Source: Terrabacter aerolatus (GTDB taxonomy: Bacteria > Actinomycetota > Actinomycetes > Actinomycetales > Dermatophilaceae). Taken from it: a DNA stretch of 64,000 bases. The position numbers and the translations under genes are program-made. Shown here piece by piece: positions 1 through 8,106 of the stretch (its first letter is position 1; the number at the start of each line of letters is the position of its first letter). The DNA is taken from assembly GCF_007991735.1 (NCBI RefSeq), contig NZ_BJYX01000016.1, positions 46,637 through 110,636 of the forward strand, in the 5' to 3' direction. The notes beneath the pieces were generated by a model. The model was not told where the DNA came from and did not search any database. It saw only the letters and a list, made by a program, of their open reading frames with translations.

Positions 1-451
1 CGACCGGACCGTCGAAGAAGCCCTGGATCTGGGCCGTGTGCAGGTCGATCGCCATGAGCCGGTCGGCGCCGGCCGTCTTGAAGAGGTCGGCCATGAGCCG
101 GGCCGAGATCGGCTCGCGACCGCGGTGCTTCTTGTCCTGGCGGGCGTAGCCGTAGAAGGGCAGCACGACGGTGATGCGCTTGGCCGAGGCCCGCTTGAGC
201 GCGTCGATCATGATGAGCTGCTCCATGATCCACTCGTTGATCGGAGCGGTGTGGCTCTGGATGACGAAGGCGTCGGAGCCGCGGACGGACTCCTCGTAGC
301 GCACGTAGATCTCACCGTTGGCGAAGTCGTAGGCCGACGTGGGCACGAGGTCGGTGCCGAGCGCCGCGGAAACCTCTTGGGCGAGCTGCGGGTGCGCCCG
401 GCCGGAGAAGACCATGAGGTGCTTCTCGGTCGTCTTGTTGATGCCGCTCAT
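1..451 (-). CDS. prs: Ribose-phosphate pyrophosphokinase (PRPP synthetase), 5' part only
   Basis: The enzyme transfers pyrophosphate from ATP to ribose-5-phosphate to make PRPP for purine, pyrimidine, histidine and tryptophan synthesis in the cytoplasm. About 150 N-terminal residues are visible, starting MSGINKTTEKHLMVFSGRAH. Family hallmarks are the SGRAHPQLAQEV beginning, the GEIYVRYEESVRG segment, the HTAPINEWIMEQLIMIDALK stretch and PFYGYARQDKKHRGREPISA, the ATP/Mg loop. The ATG overlaps the glmU stop (ATGA), so the two genes are co-transcribed, as in other actinobacteria. The rest of the gene lies beyond the left edge, so the ribose-phosphate-binding loop cannot be checked. Confidence 0.96.
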   Translation of the reverse strand, partial: MSGINKTTEKHLMVFSGRAHPQLAQEVSAALGTDLVPTSAYDFANGEIYVRYEESVRGSDAFVIQSHTAPINEWIMEQLIMIDALKRASAKRITVVLPFYGYARQDKKHRGREPISARLMADLFKTAGADRLMAIDLHTAQIQGFFDGPV

Positions 452-1968
452 CGTCGGGCGTCCTTCGTGTCGGTGGTGGGCTGGTCGTTCTCGACCGCAG
501 CCCCCGCGACGGCCGGGAGCTCGGCATCGGTCTCCGCGGCGGACTCGGACGACAGCACTGCGGCGGCCTCGGTCGCGGTGCCGGGACGGCGCCTCGCCAC
601 CCAGCCCTCGACGTTGCGCTGCGGGGCTCTGCTGATCCCGAGCTCTCCAGCCCCGATGTCACGGGTCACGGCGGATCCGGCTGCTACGTAAGCACCGTCA
701 GCGATCGTCACCGGCGCGACGAGCACCGAGTCGCTGCCCACGAAACTGTGCGCGCCGACCGTGGTGTGCGACTTGGCGACGCCGTCGTAGTTGGCGAAGA
801 TCGTGCCGGCACCGATGTTCGCGCCTGCGCCGATCGTCGCGTCACCGCAATAGGTCAGGTGTGGGACTTTCGCACCCTCGCCGATGACGGCGTTCTTCGT
901 CTCGACGAAGCCGCCGATCTTCCCCCGTGCCCCGAGCCTGGTGCCCGGACGGAGGTAGGAGAAGGGGCCGACGGAGGCGCCCACGCCGACTACGGCGAGC
1001 GTGGCCTGGGTCCGCACCACGGACGCCGAGTCGCCCACCTCGCAGTCGGTCAGCGTCGTGTCCGGGCCGATGACACAGTCCGAGCCGATCGTCGTCGCAC
1101 CGTGCAGCTGCGTGTTCGGGTGAACCACCGTGTCAGGTCCGATCGTGACGTCGGCGTCGATCCAGGTCGCGGCCGGATCGATGACGATGGCACCGTCACG
1201 CATGGCCTGCTCGACGGTCCTGCGGTTGTGCTCGACGCCGAGGCGGGCGAGCTGCACCTTGTCGTTGACGCCCTCGGTCTGCCAGACGTCGTCGACGAGA
1301 TCCGCACGGACACCGAGTCCCTGGCGCCGCGCGATGGCCACGACATCGGTGAGGTACATCTCGCCCTGTGCGTTGTCGCTCTCGACCTGGTCGATCGCTT
1401 CCCTGAGGAACTCGGCGTCGAAGGCGTATATCCCGCTGTTGACCTCGGTGATCGATCGCTGCTCGGGCGTCGCGTCCTTCTGCTCGACAATGGCCTCGAC
1501 GACGCCGTCCGCCCCCCGGATGATCCGTCCGTAGCCGGTGGGGTCGGCGAGGGCCGCCGTGATCATCGTGATGGCGTCGCCACCCTCGACATGCATCGCG
1601 GTCAGCTCGAGAATGGTCTCCGACGCGAGCAGCGGCACGTCTCCGTAGGTGACGACGACGGTGCCCGTGAGCCCTTCGGGCAGCGCCTGCAGTGCGCAGG
1701 CCACGGCACGCCCGGTTCCCTTGACCTCGTCCTGATCGACGATGATGACGTCCTCGTCGAGCGCCGAGACATGCTCGGCGACACGCTCGCGCTGATGCCG
1801 CACGACGACCGCGAGGCGTTCCGGAGAGGCCCCACGCGCGGCGCGGATCGCGTGACCGACGAGGCTCCGACCACCGATCGTGTGCAGCACCTTCGGGGTC
1901 GTGGACTTCATGCGTGTGCCCTCACCGGCGGCAAGGACGATCACGGCGGTCGGCCGCGGATCGCTCAC
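448..1968 (-). CDS. glmU: Bifunctional GlmU: GlcN-1-P acetyltransferase / GlcNAc-1-P uridyltransferase
   Basis: GlmU makes UDP-GlcNAc for peptidoglycan in two steps: acetylation of glucosamine-1-phosphate, then uridylyl transfer. The 506-residue product has an N-terminal nucleotidyltransferase domain (about residues 8-235) with the signature LAAGEGTRMKS, the VTYGDVPLL segment and VNSGIYAF. A left-handed beta-helix of hexapeptide repeats follows (about 255-460), with RPGTRLGARGKIGGFVETKN and HLTYCGDATIG, where the acetyltransferase residues sit. The last 45 residues are acidic, low-complexity and not conserved, a common actinobacterial tail. It is upstream of prs with a 4-bp overlap; a tRNA-Gln gene precedes it. 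The TGA stop is inside the prs start. Confidence 0.97.
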   Translation of the reverse strand: MSDPRPTAVIVLAAGEGTRMKSTTPKVLHTIGGRSLVGHAIRAARGASPERLAVVVRHQRERVAEHVSALDEDVIIVDQDEVKGTGRAVACALQALPEGLTGTVVVTYGDVPLLASETILELTAMHVEGGDAITMITAALADPTGYGRIIRGADGVVEAIVEQKDATPEQRSITEVNSGIYAFDAEFLREAIDQVESDNAQGEMYLTDVVAIARRQGLGVRADLVDDVWQTEGVNDKVQLARLGVEHNRRTVEQAMRDGAIVIDPAATWIDADVTIGPDTVVHPNTQLHGATTIGSDCVIGPDTTLTDCEVGDSASVVRTQATLAVVGVGASVGPFSYLRPGTRLGARGKIGGFVETKNAVIGEGAKVPHLTYCGDATIGAGANIGAGTIFANYDGVAKSHTTVGAHSFVGSDSVLVAPVTIADGAYVAAGSAVTRDIGAGELGISRAPQRNVEGWVARRRPGTATEAAAVLSSESAAETDAELPAVAGAAVENDQPTTDTKDARR

Positions 1969-2175
1969 GGGCGCAGCTCCTTATGGATCGGGTGCCTCGG
2001 GTGGAAATGTCCCGAGCGGCTCGCTCGTCACGCGCCGGCAGTCACTCTACTCGCGAGCCCTTCGGCCGCACCGACGCCCGGAAGTCGACGAGTGACGTCC
2101 TTCACACGCGCCTCTAGGCGTCGTGGACCCCATGGTGATTGCCGACAACCATCGCCGATGACCCTGCACGGGACA

Positions 2176-2257
2176 TGGCTCCCCGGGCAGGAGTCGAACC
2201 TGCGTCGCTTGTCCTGATTCAAAGTCAGGCGGGCCCTACCGGCAGACCAACCGGGGA
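2176..2257 (-). tRNA. tRNA-Gln (anticodon TTG)
   Basis: Read on the minus strand, the acceptor arm TCCCCGG pairs with CCGGGGA. It is followed by the discriminator G and an encoded CCA. The anticodon arm is CCTGA-CTTTGAA-TCAGG with anticodon TTG, and the T arm is GCAGG-TTCGACT-CCTGC. Counting the CCA it is 82 nt, longer than a normal class I tRNA, because about nine bases separate the anticodon and T stems. The position upstream of glmU agrees with the actinobacterial block. The end bases were set by hand pairing. Confidence 0.9.
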
Positions 2258-2350
2258 ACGTCCCAGCGCCGTCAGCATTCGGGACGTGCACAGGGTAGTG
2301 CAGGGTCACCCGGATCGGGGCGGCGCGCCCCACAGCGCCCCCTCACACGG

Positions 2351-2398
2351 GACGGCCTCGTCCTGACCGCCCTGCGGACCGGTCAGGACGAGGCCGTC
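2351..2398 (-). terminator. 19-bp hairpin terminator of the methyltransferase gene
   Basis: Arms 2351-2369 and 2380-2398 are perfectly complementary (GACGGCCTCGTCCTGACCG and its reverse complement) around a 10-base loop. The right arm overlaps the last codons and TGA of the methyltransferase gene. There is no long U tract, as is usual in high-GC actinobacteria. It separates that gene from the tRNA and glmU. Confidence 0.75.
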
Positions 2399-3243
2399 CG
2401 GCTGACGGTGTACTCGCTCTGCATCGGAAACATCCCGCCGTGGTACCGGTGGTCGAGCACCTGGAAGCCGTGGGTGCGGAGCTGATCGTCCAGCCACTCG
2501 GTGCTGTAGCGGACGACGTGCAGGGGGACGATGAGATCGAAGGGCACGTAATCCTCGGGATTGAACGTCACCTCCGGGCAGTCATCCTCCACGTACGCGG
2601 TGAAGAACACCTTCCCGCCTGGACGGATCACCCGAGCGAACTCCGAGATGTAGCGTGCGACGTGGGCCGGGATGGCATTCGTGAACACTCCCCAGCAGTA
2701 GACGACGTCGATGCTCGCATCGGGCACGGGAAGCACGACCTCGGCACCGTCCACCGCCCCTTGCGGGTTGTAGAGCTCGCTCGCGATGTCGATGTGGCGG
2801 AAGCGGTACGACGGGTGCTCGCTCTCTAGGTGGGATACGCACCACTCGTAGAACTCGCGATTCGGTTCGATCCCGAGGTAGTCGACGTCGTCTCCGAACT
2901 CGATGAGCATTCCCGTGACGAGTCGACCGAGGCCACTACCGACGTCGAGGACGGCGGTGCCGGGCAGGTGACCCAACTGCGCACTCAGCCTCGTTGCCTC
3001 GACGACCGCGGACTGAACGTAGAAGTCGTCCAGGAGGAACACCGTCCCGCACAGATGATCTCGTAGACGTCGCGGCGGCATCCGTTGACCCCAGTGGACC
3101 GCTTCGGCGGGGCTCTCCCACTCGACCGCATTCGCCATGGCGGCCAGCTTGCGCGACGCCCGGGCCATGAGGGCACCCGCCCCACGGCGCAGTGACAGCC
3201 GGGCTGCGGTGTCGTTCTGCTGCATCGTCGCCATGTCCCCCAT
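2383..3243 (-). CDS. Class I SAM-dependent methyltransferase, substrate unknown
   Basis: A 286-residue cytoplasmic protein. The SAM-binding motif I is TAVLDVGSGLGRLVTGML (about residues 95-112). It is followed by YLGIEPNREFYEW (motif II acid), the acidic DASIDVVYCWGVFTNA motif (post II/III) and RPGGKVFFTAYVED. The layout resembles methyltransferases acting on small molecules or glycan-linked substrates; nothing in the sequence fixes the substrate. Starts are possible at MGDMATMQQ (used here) or three codons later. It stands alone, and codon use is less G/C-biased than in glmU or tetR (for example AAC/ATT/CGA-rich stretches). It interrupts the otherwise conserved glmU-tetR order, which suggests a later insertion. 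Confidence 0.85.
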   Translation of the reverse strand: MGDMATMQQNDTAARLSLRRGAGALMARASRKLAAMANAVEWESPAEAVHWGQRMPPRRLRDHLCGTVFLLDDFYVQSAVVEATRLSAQLGHLPGTAVLDVGSGLGRLVTGMLIEFGDDVDYLGIEPNREFYEWCVSHLESEHPSYRFRHIDIASELYNPQGAVDGAEVVLPVPDASIDVVYCWGVFTNAIPAHVARYISEFARVIRPGGKVFFTAYVEDDCPEVTFNPEDYVPFDLIVPLHVVRYSTEWLDDQLRTHGFQVLDHRYHGGMFPMQSEYTVSRTASS

Positions 3244-3562
3244 TCACCGGGCCCCCCAAGCCGCCCCCGCGGGTGGTGCCTGTCGAAAACGCTGGTCTTC
3301 AGCACGTGCCGATCACGCTACCCCGTTTGTCGTGCGACCGGACCGAGATCCGCGCGCATCGGCGACCGCGCTGCAGGCCGGGCCGACGAAGCGAACAACG
3401 AGCGGTCGGCTCGTGGTCCGATCCACTTCCGTCCGGGTCGGGGGATGCAGCCGACGTGGGCGCACTTCGAGGCGGGCCACCTCGCCGTCACGTAGCCACC
3501 CGTCGTCGCGGACGTGGTCGACGCCTGCTCGTCCCAGACCCTCGGCCCTGCACAATGGTGCC

Positions 3563-4210
3563 GTGACCGCCGACCGAGCCGACCGTTCCCGCCCGCGCTC
3601 CCGAATGACCGGACCGGAGCGACGCGAGCAGCTCATCGCCGTCGGCCGCAAGCTCTTCGCCGACAAGGGCTTCGAGGCCACGACCGTCGAGGAGGTGGCC
3701 GCCAAGGCCAACGTCTCCAAGCCGGTCGTCTACGAGCACTTCGGCGGCAAGGAGGGCCTCTACGCCGTCGTCGTCGACCGCGAGATCCAGGCCCTCATGG
3801 GCGGCATCAGCGCAGCCCTCGAGGAGCCCGAGGGTGCACGGGTCCTGCTCGAGCGGGCCACCCTTGCGCTCCTCGACTACATCGAGAACGACCCGGCGGG
3901 CTTCCGCATCCTCGTGCGCGACTCCCCGCCGGGGCAGTCGACGGGGTCGTTCGCAAGCGTGCTCGGCGACGTCGCCGTGCAGGTCGAGCACCTGCTCGGC
4001 GCCGAGTTCAAGCAGCGGGGCCTCGACCCGAAGTCCGCGCCGATCCACGCCCAGATGCTCGTCGGGATGGTGGCGCTGACCGGACAGTGGTGGCTCGACC
4101 GCCGTAAGTTCAAGAAGGACCAGGTGGCCGCTCACCTCGTCAACCTCGCCTGGAACGGCCTGTCGGGACTCGACCGGGCACCCCGGCTCGTCACCGTCCC
4201 CCACCGCTGA
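3563..4210 (+). CDS. TetR/AcrR-family transcriptional regulator (Rv1019-like)
   Basis: A 215-residue DNA-binding repressor. The N-terminal helix-turn-helix spans about residues 18-65: RREQLIAVGRKLFADKGF, then TTVEEVAAKANVSKPVVYEHF, the typical TetR recognition helix and YEHF signature. A ligand-binding/dimer domain of about 150 residues follows, with the effector unknown. The GTG at 3563 is preferred because it precedes the conserved region by a short basic tail; the ATG at 3605 (MTGPERREQ) is an alternative. The position downstream of glmU matches Rv1019 of M. tuberculosis. It is transcribed towards the ECF sigma gene, and no divergent partner gene shows what it controls. Confidence 0.92.
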   Translation: MTADRADRSRPRSRMTGPERREQLIAVGRKLFADKGFEATTVEEVAAKANVSKPVVYEHFGGKEGLYAVVVDREIQALMGGISAALEEPEGARVLLERATLALLDYIENDPAGFRILVRDSPPGQSTGSFASVLGDVAVQVEHLLGAEFKQRGLDPKSAPIHAQMLVGMVALTGQWWLDRRKFKKDQVAAHLVNLAWNGLSGLDRAPRLVTVPHR

Positions 4211-4334
4211 CCCACCGGCCGAGCGCCTCCCGGCCGTGCCGGCCACTCCCCTCGTGACGGACGGACGGAACAGCCACTCGATCAGCGCCCCAGTCCGTCG
4301 CGCTGCGACGCGTACGGCGTCGCCAGCTGGGCGG

Positions 4335-6164
4335 TCAGTTGGCTCGTCGGGTGGGTCGGCAAGTCTCGGTCCAGGTTCGACCCCACGCGTCGGTGACGCG
4401 CACGAGGACCGCATGGGGACCGTCCGTGCCGGACTGGTCGAGCAGCACCTGACCGCGGCCTCCGGAGCACTGCACCGACCAAGCCCCCGCCTGCCCGCAC
4501 GACCAGCTGGAGTTGCGCACGGTCAGGGCGCCAGAGCCGGACGCGTTGCTGACGCGCACCGTGAGCGAGCCGGCCACGCGACTGCGCACGCTCACCGACA
4601 GTCGCGCCGGGTCGCCCGCTGACACGAGTAGCACCGCCACCGCGGGTGCGCCGCCCCCCGGAGGCGGAGGCGGGGGTACCTGCGTCGTCGGGGGCGGAGC
4701 CGGGCTGGTGGGAGAAGGGGACGGCGATCCACCTGCCGGCACCGGGCCCGTCGACGGCCGGGTCGGGGTCGAGGTGCTCGAGCCGCCTCCCGGGCTCACG
4801 CTGGGACCCCCCGGCGGCCTTCCGGGCGAGGCCGTGCCGGCGACCCCGGGGCCTGCAGACCTGCCCACCGAAGCCGACGCCGCGGACGGCATCTCCGTCA
4901 GATCGGGCGCCGGATGGGTGGCCGTCGCACTCACCCTCCGGAGGGGGTCGTGAGTGGGTGAGGGCGCCCCGGTCGACGGGTCCGCCGTTCGGGACGACGC
5001 GGACGTCGGGCCGGACGCCGGGTTCGGCCGGTTCGCGCCCGGCACCGCAGACGAGGTGACGGAGAGTGATGGCACCGACGCCGCGGACGGGACGGCGCCA
5101 GAAGTGGCCGGGAACGCGAGGGCGCCCGCCACCGCTGCCGTAACGGCGAGACCAGCGACCAGGGCCGTCACCTGGCTGGCGACCTCCGCGACGACCCCGA
5201 CACCTGACGCACCTGACGCACCCGACGCACCCGACGCACCCGACGCACCCGACGCGGCCGGGCCGGCCGGGCCGGCCGGGCCGGCCGGCGGAGCGTTCGA
5301 GGTCACCGCGGCTCCCCCGGACAACCCGGCGAACGCGGCGACGCCGACGAAGCCCGGCGTGCCGAGACCCGCCGCGAGCACCAGGGGCACGAGCAGGGCC
5401 GGGAAGCCCTCGTGGAGCAGGCGCAGGTCGTCGGCGATGGCCGCCGCGTGGGGACAGCCGGCCACGTGCGCCTCGGCCCGCTCGGTCTGGCGCTTCGGCA
5501 GGCGTCCTCGCACGAGGGCGCCGAGATGGTTGACCGTCCAGCGGCACTCGTCGGAGTCGGCGCCCGCGAGCCCGCGCTGGGCGCGGGCGTCGAGGTAGAG
5601 CGCCCGCAGCGACTCGCGCGCCCGCATCGCGCGGACGCTGACGGCGTTGGCGGTCATCCCGAGGGCGGGCGCGACTGCGCGCGGCGCCGCGCCCTCGACG
5701 GTGGTGTGCCACAGGACCCGCTGGTCCCGCTCGGAGAGGCCGGCGAAGGCCTGTCGCACCAGTGCGACCCCCTCCTCGTCCGCGGCGATGATCGCAAGGT
5801 GGTCCTCGTGCGGTGCAGCGAGCGCCTCGAGGTCGTCGGCCTCGGCGGGCACGACGCGCAGGTCACGGCGCCCCTGGTCGATGGCGACGGTGCGCACGGC
5901 GGACAGGAAGTAGGCGCGGAAGTTCTCGACGGGCCCTCGTCCTTCGCGGATGAGGCCGAGCACGCGGGCGGCGGCCTCGGCGACGACGTCCTCGGGAGCC
6001 GAGCGCCCCCGGTGACGCCCGGCGACGGCATACGCAGCAGGCAGGTGACGACGCCACAGCTCGCCAAACGCCTCGGCGGAGCCCTCCCGGGTGCGCAGGA
6101 GGAGGTGGGCGTCAGGGGACGAGGCCCACGCCTCGCTCGACCACAAGGTCGCGTCTGCCGACAA
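4335..6164 (-). CDS. ECF sigma factor fused to anti-sigma-like, membrane and extracytoplasmic modules
   Basis: One continuous frame of about 609 residues. Sigma region 2 is near residues 18-90 (SAEAFGELWRRHLPAAYAVA, PEDVVAEAAARVL, NFRAYFLSAVRTVAID) and region 4 near 125-185 (LSERDQRVLWHTTVEG, APALGMTANAVSVRAMRARE). Then comes a stretch like a zinc anti-sigma domain (RAEAHVAGCPHAAAIADDL), where the usual H-x3-C-x2-C reads H-x3-C-x2-H. Two hydrophobic segments follow (about 245-275 and 325-350), separated by GAS and PAG repeats. A Pro/Ser/Thr-rich linker of about 170 residues then leads to a C-terminal beta-rich domain (RLSVSVRSRVAGSLTVRVSN, two Cys). This suggests a sigma factor tethered to the membrane with an outside sensor. 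No ATG precedes the sigma domain. The TTG at 6164 is chosen because GGAAGG lies 8 nt upstream; an upstream TTG at 6383 is possible. Confidence 0.85.
   Translation of the reverse strand: MSADATLWSSEAWASSPDAHLLLRTREGSAEAFGELWRRHLPAAYAVAGRHRGRSAPEDVVAEAAARVLGLIREGRGPVENFRAYFLSAVRTVAIDQGRRDLRVVPAEADDLEALAAPHEDHLAIIAADEEGVALVRQAFAGLSERDQRVLWHTTVEGAAPRAVAPALGMTANAVSVRAMRARESLRALYLDARAQRGLAGADSDECRWTVNHLGALVRGRLPKRQTERAEAHVAGCPHAAAIADDLRLLHEGFPALLVPLVLAAGLGTPGFVGVAAFAGLSGGAAVTSNAPPAGPAGPAGPAASGASGASGASGASGASGVGVVAEVASQVTALVAGLAVTAAVAGALAFPATSGAVPSAASVPSLSVTSSAVPGANRPNPASGPTSASSRTADPSTGAPSPTHDPLRRVSATATHPAPDLTEMPSAASASVGRSAGPGVAGTASPGRPPGGPSVSPGGGSSTSTPTRPSTGPVPAGGSPSPSPTSPAPPPTTQVPPPPPPGGGAPAVAVLLVSAGDPARLSVSVRSRVAGSLTVRVSNASGSGALTVRNSSWSCGQAGAWSVQCSGGRGQVLLDQSGTDGPHAVLVRVTDAWGRTWTETCRPTRRAN
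5203..5283. repeat. In-frame 9-bp minisatellite inside the ECF gene
   Basis: Six copies of CCYGACGCR (5203-5256) are followed directly by three copies of GCCGGGCCG (5257-5283). On the coding strand they give (PAG)n and then (GAS)n between the two hydrophobic segments. All units are multiples of three, so copy-number change would alter linker length without a frameshift. Confidence 0.95.
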
Positions 6165-6308
6165 CCCTTCGCCCTTCCACTGGCCCCGGTACGGGCCAGT
6201 CTGCCAAGCCGGGCGGCCGGCGTCGAGTCGAAGCGCGGCGCCCGCACCATCGGGACGAACCGGACGCGGCACAGTCCATCCCGAGCCGTGGGCACGAGCA
6301 GGTGGGCA

Positions 6309-6362
6309 GGTTCCGTCCTTCCGAATGGTCCCCTCCACGAAACCACGCGGAAGGACGAAACC
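6309..6362. promoter_or_regulatory. Inverted repeat upstream of the ECF sigma gene
   Basis: Arms GGTTCCGTCCTTCCG (6309-6323) and CGGAAGGACGAAACC (6348-6362) match at 14 of 15 positions around a 24-bp spacer. It lies 145-200 bp upstream of the chosen ECF start. It could be an operator or a transcript hairpin; it would be coding if the upstream TTG start is real. The rest of 6165-6616 is AT-richer than its surroundings and includes a T7 run and a hairpin at 6524-6558 (CACGGGTCT paired with AGACCC-G-CCCGTG). No gene was seen there. Confidence 0.5.
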
Positions 6363-6616
6363 TGGCGGCACCACCGAAGACAACCGAAGAGGTCACTCCC
6401 TCCCCTGACCAAGCGGGAGACCCCTGCGGTGGCGTCATCTGTATGACGTGCCAGGGCCCATTTCATGACACAGTTCTGCGAAATGGGGCGAAATGCCAGA
6501 AATTGGCGGAGTTTTTTTGCTGGCACGGGTCTCCCGGCGTCAACCAGACCCGCCCGTGACCGCCCTCAGAACACCTGTTGACCGCTCCGGTCAGACCTCT
6601 CGGCCATGATGGGCCG

Positions 6617-8098
6617 GTGACGAAGCGCTGGCTGTTCGCCGACCAGCTCGGCCCCCACTTCGACGTGGGCCGCGACGGCGTGCTGCTCGTCGAGAGCCGT
6701 CGGGCCTTGACCCAGCGTCCCTTCCACCGCCAGAAGCTGCACCTCGTCCTGTCGGCGCTGCGCCACCGGGCGGCCGAGCTCGGCGACTCCGCCGTGCTGC
6801 TGCGCACCGACACCTACACCGAGGCGCTACGCGAGCTCGGCGAGCCCGTCCGGGTCCACGAGCCGACGTCGTATGCCGCCGAGCGCCTCGTGCAACGGCT
6901 GCTCGAGTCCGGCATCGTCGAGTCGGTCGACCCGACACCGGGGTACAGCCTGGCCCGCACCGAGTTCGCCCGGTGGGCCGGCGACCGCCGGCAGCTGCGG
7001 ATGGAGGACTTCTACCGCTTCCAGCGCCAGCGGCTCGACCTCCTCGTCGAGGGCGACCGCCCGGTCGGGGGACGGTGGTCGTTCGACGAGGACAACCGCG
7101 AGCCGCCGCCGCGGGGCGTCGACCACCTCGACGTGCCGCCGCCCTACCGACCGCGCGAGGACGACATCGATGCCGAGGTGCGCGACGACCTCGACCGGTG
7201 GACCCGCGACGGGGTCATCTCCCCCGTCGGCGACGACGGGCCACGGGTCTTCGCCGTGACGCGCCGCGAGGCACTCGCCGCGCTGGACCGCTTCGTGACG
7301 CACCGGCTCGGGGCTTTCGGACCCCACGAGGACGCGATGCTCCGCGGCGACTGGGCCATGGCGCACAGCCTCCTGTCGGTGCCGCTCAACCTCGGTCTGC
7401 TCGACCCGGTCGAGGTCGTCGACCGGGCGGCGCAGGCCTACCACGACGGCGACGTCCCCCTCGCGTCGGTCGAGGGCTTCGTCCGCCAGGTCATCGGCTG
7501 GCGCGAGTACGTCTGGCACCTCTACTGGCACTTCGGACCCACCTACCGTCGGCGCAACGCCCTGCAGGCGCGCACCCCGCTGCCGGACTGGTTCGACCAC
7601 CTCGACGCCGACGCCGTCGAGGCCGCGTGCCTGCACGACGCGCTGGAGGGGGTGCGCGACCGCGGCTGGGTGCACCACATCCCACGGCTCATGGTGCTCG
7701 GCAACTGGGCCGCCCAGCGTGGCTATGACCCCGACGCCCTGACCGAGTGGTTCCAGTCGCGGTTCGTCGACGGCTACGACTGGGTCATGCCGGCCAACGT
7801 CGTCGGGATGAGCCAGCACGCCGACGGCGGGGCCATGGCGACCAAGCCGTACGTCTCGGGCGGGGCCTACCTCAACCGGATGAGCGACCACTGCGGCGGC
7901 TGCCGCTACGACCCGAAGAAGCGGGTCGGTGACGACGCCTGCCCCTTCACCGCGGGCTACTGGGCCTACCTCGACCGCAACGCCGGGCGGCTCGAGGGCA
8001 ACCACCGGATGGCTCGGCCGCTCCAGCAGCGCCACCGTCTCGCCGACCTCGCCCAGGTCGTCGAGCAGGAGCGCCAGCGCGGCGACGCGCCACCCTGA
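6617..8098 (+). CDS. Cryptochrome/photolyase-family protein of the iron-sulfur (FeS-BCP, PhrB-like) type
   Basis: A 493-residue flavoprotein of the deoxyribodipyrimidine photolyase-related family; the characterised relative PhrB of Agrobacterium repairs (6-4) photoproducts with light. The N-terminal Rossmann-type domain begins RWLFADQLGPHF. The C-terminal FAD domain contains EGFVRQVIGWREYVWHLYW and HHIPRLMVLGNWA. Four cysteines match the 4Fe-4S ligands of PhrB: one in EAACLHDALEG and three in the CGGC-x12-CPF arrangement (CGGCRYDPKK...DACPF). The GTG at 6617 fits the family N-terminus; an ATG 39 bp upstream (MTAPVRP) is in frame. The gene stands alone and ends 8 bp from the convergent tam gene. 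Confidence 0.92.
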   Translation: MTKRWLFADQLGPHFDVGRDGVLLVESRRALTQRPFHRQKLHLVLSALRHRAAELGDSAVLLRTDTYTEALRELGEPVRVHEPTSYAAERLVQRLLESGIVESVDPTPGYSLARTEFARWAGDRRQLRMEDFYRFQRQRLDLLVEGDRPVGGRWSFDEDNREPPPRGVDHLDVPPPYRPREDDIDAEVRDDLDRWTRDGVISPVGDDGPRVFAVTRREALAALDRFVTHRLGAFGPHEDAMLRGDWAMAHSLLSVPLNLGLLDPVEVVDRAAQAYHDGDVPLASVEGFVRQVIGWREYVWHLYWHFGPTYRRRNALQARTPLPDWFDHLDADAVEAACLHDALEGVRDRGWVHHIPRLMVLGNWAAQRGYDPDALTEWFQSRFVDGYDWVMPANVVGMSQHADGGAMATKPYVSGGAYLNRMSDHCGGCRYDPKKRVGDDACPFTAGYWAYLDRNAGRLEGNHRMARPLQQRHRLADLAQVVEQERQRGDAPP

Positions 8099-8106
8099 CC
8101 GACCCG

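Noticed and set aside
5203..5283. Short regularly spaced repeats as CRISPR
   Set aside because: Units are 9 bp, contiguous and coding; there are no unique spacers and no cas gene nearby. The same applies to 9551-9595 and 62688-62747.
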